Made by a program: the position numbers and the translations under genes
Notes under the pieces: generated by a model
What the model was told of the DNA's origin: nothing
Databases searched by the model: none
The model's input: the letters and a program-made list of their open reading frames with translations, nothing else
Source of the DNA: Halobacillus faecis
Lineage (GTDB): Bacteria > Bacillota > Bacilli > Bacillales > Halobacillaceae
Assembly (NCBI RefSeq): GCF_007991335.1
Contig: NZ_BJYD01000036.1
Location: 1-49,351, forward strand
Direction: 5' to 3'
DNA length: 49,351 bases
Shown here: one piece after another, positions 48,986-49,351 of the stretch
Position numbering within the stretch: position 1 is the stretch's first letter
Layout: the number at the start of each line of letters is the position of its first letter

Positions 48986-49168
48986 TTAAGATGGAATCAT
49001 AGAACGATGGGCTTTGGCCATACGCTTCACGAAATAATCATATTTCGGGTCATCGGCAGGCGTGTCGATCATCTCTTCCTCACAATCTTCACAAATAAAA
49101 ACCCTTAATAGATAAATTCCCTTTTCTGTTTCTTTATCACATATGCTGCAATAATCTTTCCGGCTCAT
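48986..49168 (-). CDS. csfB: anti-sigma factor CsfB (Gin)
   Basis: A forespore inhibitor of SigG, and of SigE in B. subtilis. The 60-residue product has two zinc-type pairs: Cys7 and Cys10 (CSIC) and Cys26 and Cys29 (CEDC), then the DPKYDYFVKRM helix. GGAGGAGAA precedes the ATG. A SigF-type promoter lies upstream. The xpaC and yaaN genes found between csfB and yaaO in B. subtilis are absent. Confidence 0.92.
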   Translation of the reverse strand: MSRKDYCSICDKETEKGIYLLRVFICEDCEEEMIDTPADDPKYDYFVKRMAKAHRSMIPS

Positions 49169-49208
49169 TCGTTCTCCTCCTCTCTATCGTTCTTACGCCT
49201 TTACAAAT

Positions 49209-49237
49209 AGTATCTCCGAATCTATCAACCTTATACA
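49209..49237 (-). promoter_or_regulatory. SigF (or SigF/SigG) promoter of csfB
   Basis: GTATA (49232-49236), 14-bp spacer, GGAGATACT (49209-49217) fits SigF GGnnAnAnT. The same DNA reads TGTATA, 17 bp, GATACTA, one mismatch from the SigG -10, so both forespore factors might use it. Confidence 0.6.
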
Positions 49238-49302
49238 TATAAAATAAAGAAAATAGATTTTGATGAAATAGTAGAGAAAGAACAGGTTCGAATATAAAAC
49301 AC

Positions 49303-49335
49303 AAAAAACCTTCAGGAACGAATCCTGAAGGTTTT
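49303..49335 (-). terminator. terminator of a gene beyond the right edge
   Basis: Perfect 13-bp stem AAAACCTTCAGGA/TCCTGAAGGTTTT (49305-49317 with 49323-49335), with a T run on the minus strand. It ends a minus-strand transcript that begins outside the window; it could also stop plus-strand transcription. Confidence 0.85.
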
Positions 49336-49351
49336 CTTAATGACGTGGCGG

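Overview
The window is a conserved chromosomal segment of a spore-forming Firmicute of the family Bacillaceae. Gene content and order match, in reversed orientation, the Bacillus subtilis origin-proximal stretch from csfB (right end) to lysS (left end). Acidic C-terminal tails (FtsH, Ctc, MetG) and the kinds of intergenic repeats suggest a moderately halophilic genus such as Halobacillus. That genus guess is inference; the Bacillaceae placement is firm. Nearly everything is on the minus strand. The exceptions are abrB and a two-gene tRNA cluster.

Left to right: two tandem rRNA-type promoters fire off the left edge (1-170). Then come lysS; the folate genes folK-folB-folP; cysK; hslO-coaX; ftsH; hpt-tilS; the sporulation block yabT-yabS-spoIIE; tRNA-Met and tRNA-Glu (plus strand); a 486-bp palindromic repeat; yabR; divIC; yabQ-yabP; a structured-repeat island; rqcP-mazG-yabM; spoVT; a second repeat island; mfd, fin, pth; ctc; prs-glmU; spoVG; purR-ispE; sspF; veg; yabG; rsmA-rnmV; yabE; tatD; metG; abrB (plus); rsmI-yazA-yabB; a short repeat related to the 486-bp one; yabA-ricT-holB-yaaR-darA-tmk-yaaO; and csfB.

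The genes fall into a few working groups. Translation and RNA: lysS, metG, tilS, pth, rsmA, rsmI, rnmV, yabB, rqcP, yabR, tRNAs. Nucleotide, cofactor and precursor supply: folKBP, cysK, coaX, hpt, prs, glmU, ispE, tmk. DNA replication and repair: holB, yabA, mfd. Sporulation: spoIIE, yabS/yabT, yabP/Q, spoVT, fin, spoVG, sspF, yabG, ricT, abrB, csfB. Promoters can be read for SigA, SigH (spoVG), SigF (fin, csfB), SigG (spoVT), SigK (yabG) and SigB (ctc), plus Spo0A boxes at spoIIE and abrB, so much of the sporulation cascade is visible in the DNA itself.

The least explained DNA is intergenic. There is a family of roughly 110-120-bp tandem repeats at 18054-18205 and 22419-22686, with a possible diverged member at 27355-27427. 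In these, stem bases change between copies while pairing is kept. There is also a second family bounded by the inverted repeat GTTTCGAGATGTTT (15633-16118, and a short form at 43428-43553). Compared with B. subtilis, yazB, dusB, the pab genes, yacD, yabJ, xpaC and yaaN are missing from their usual places.
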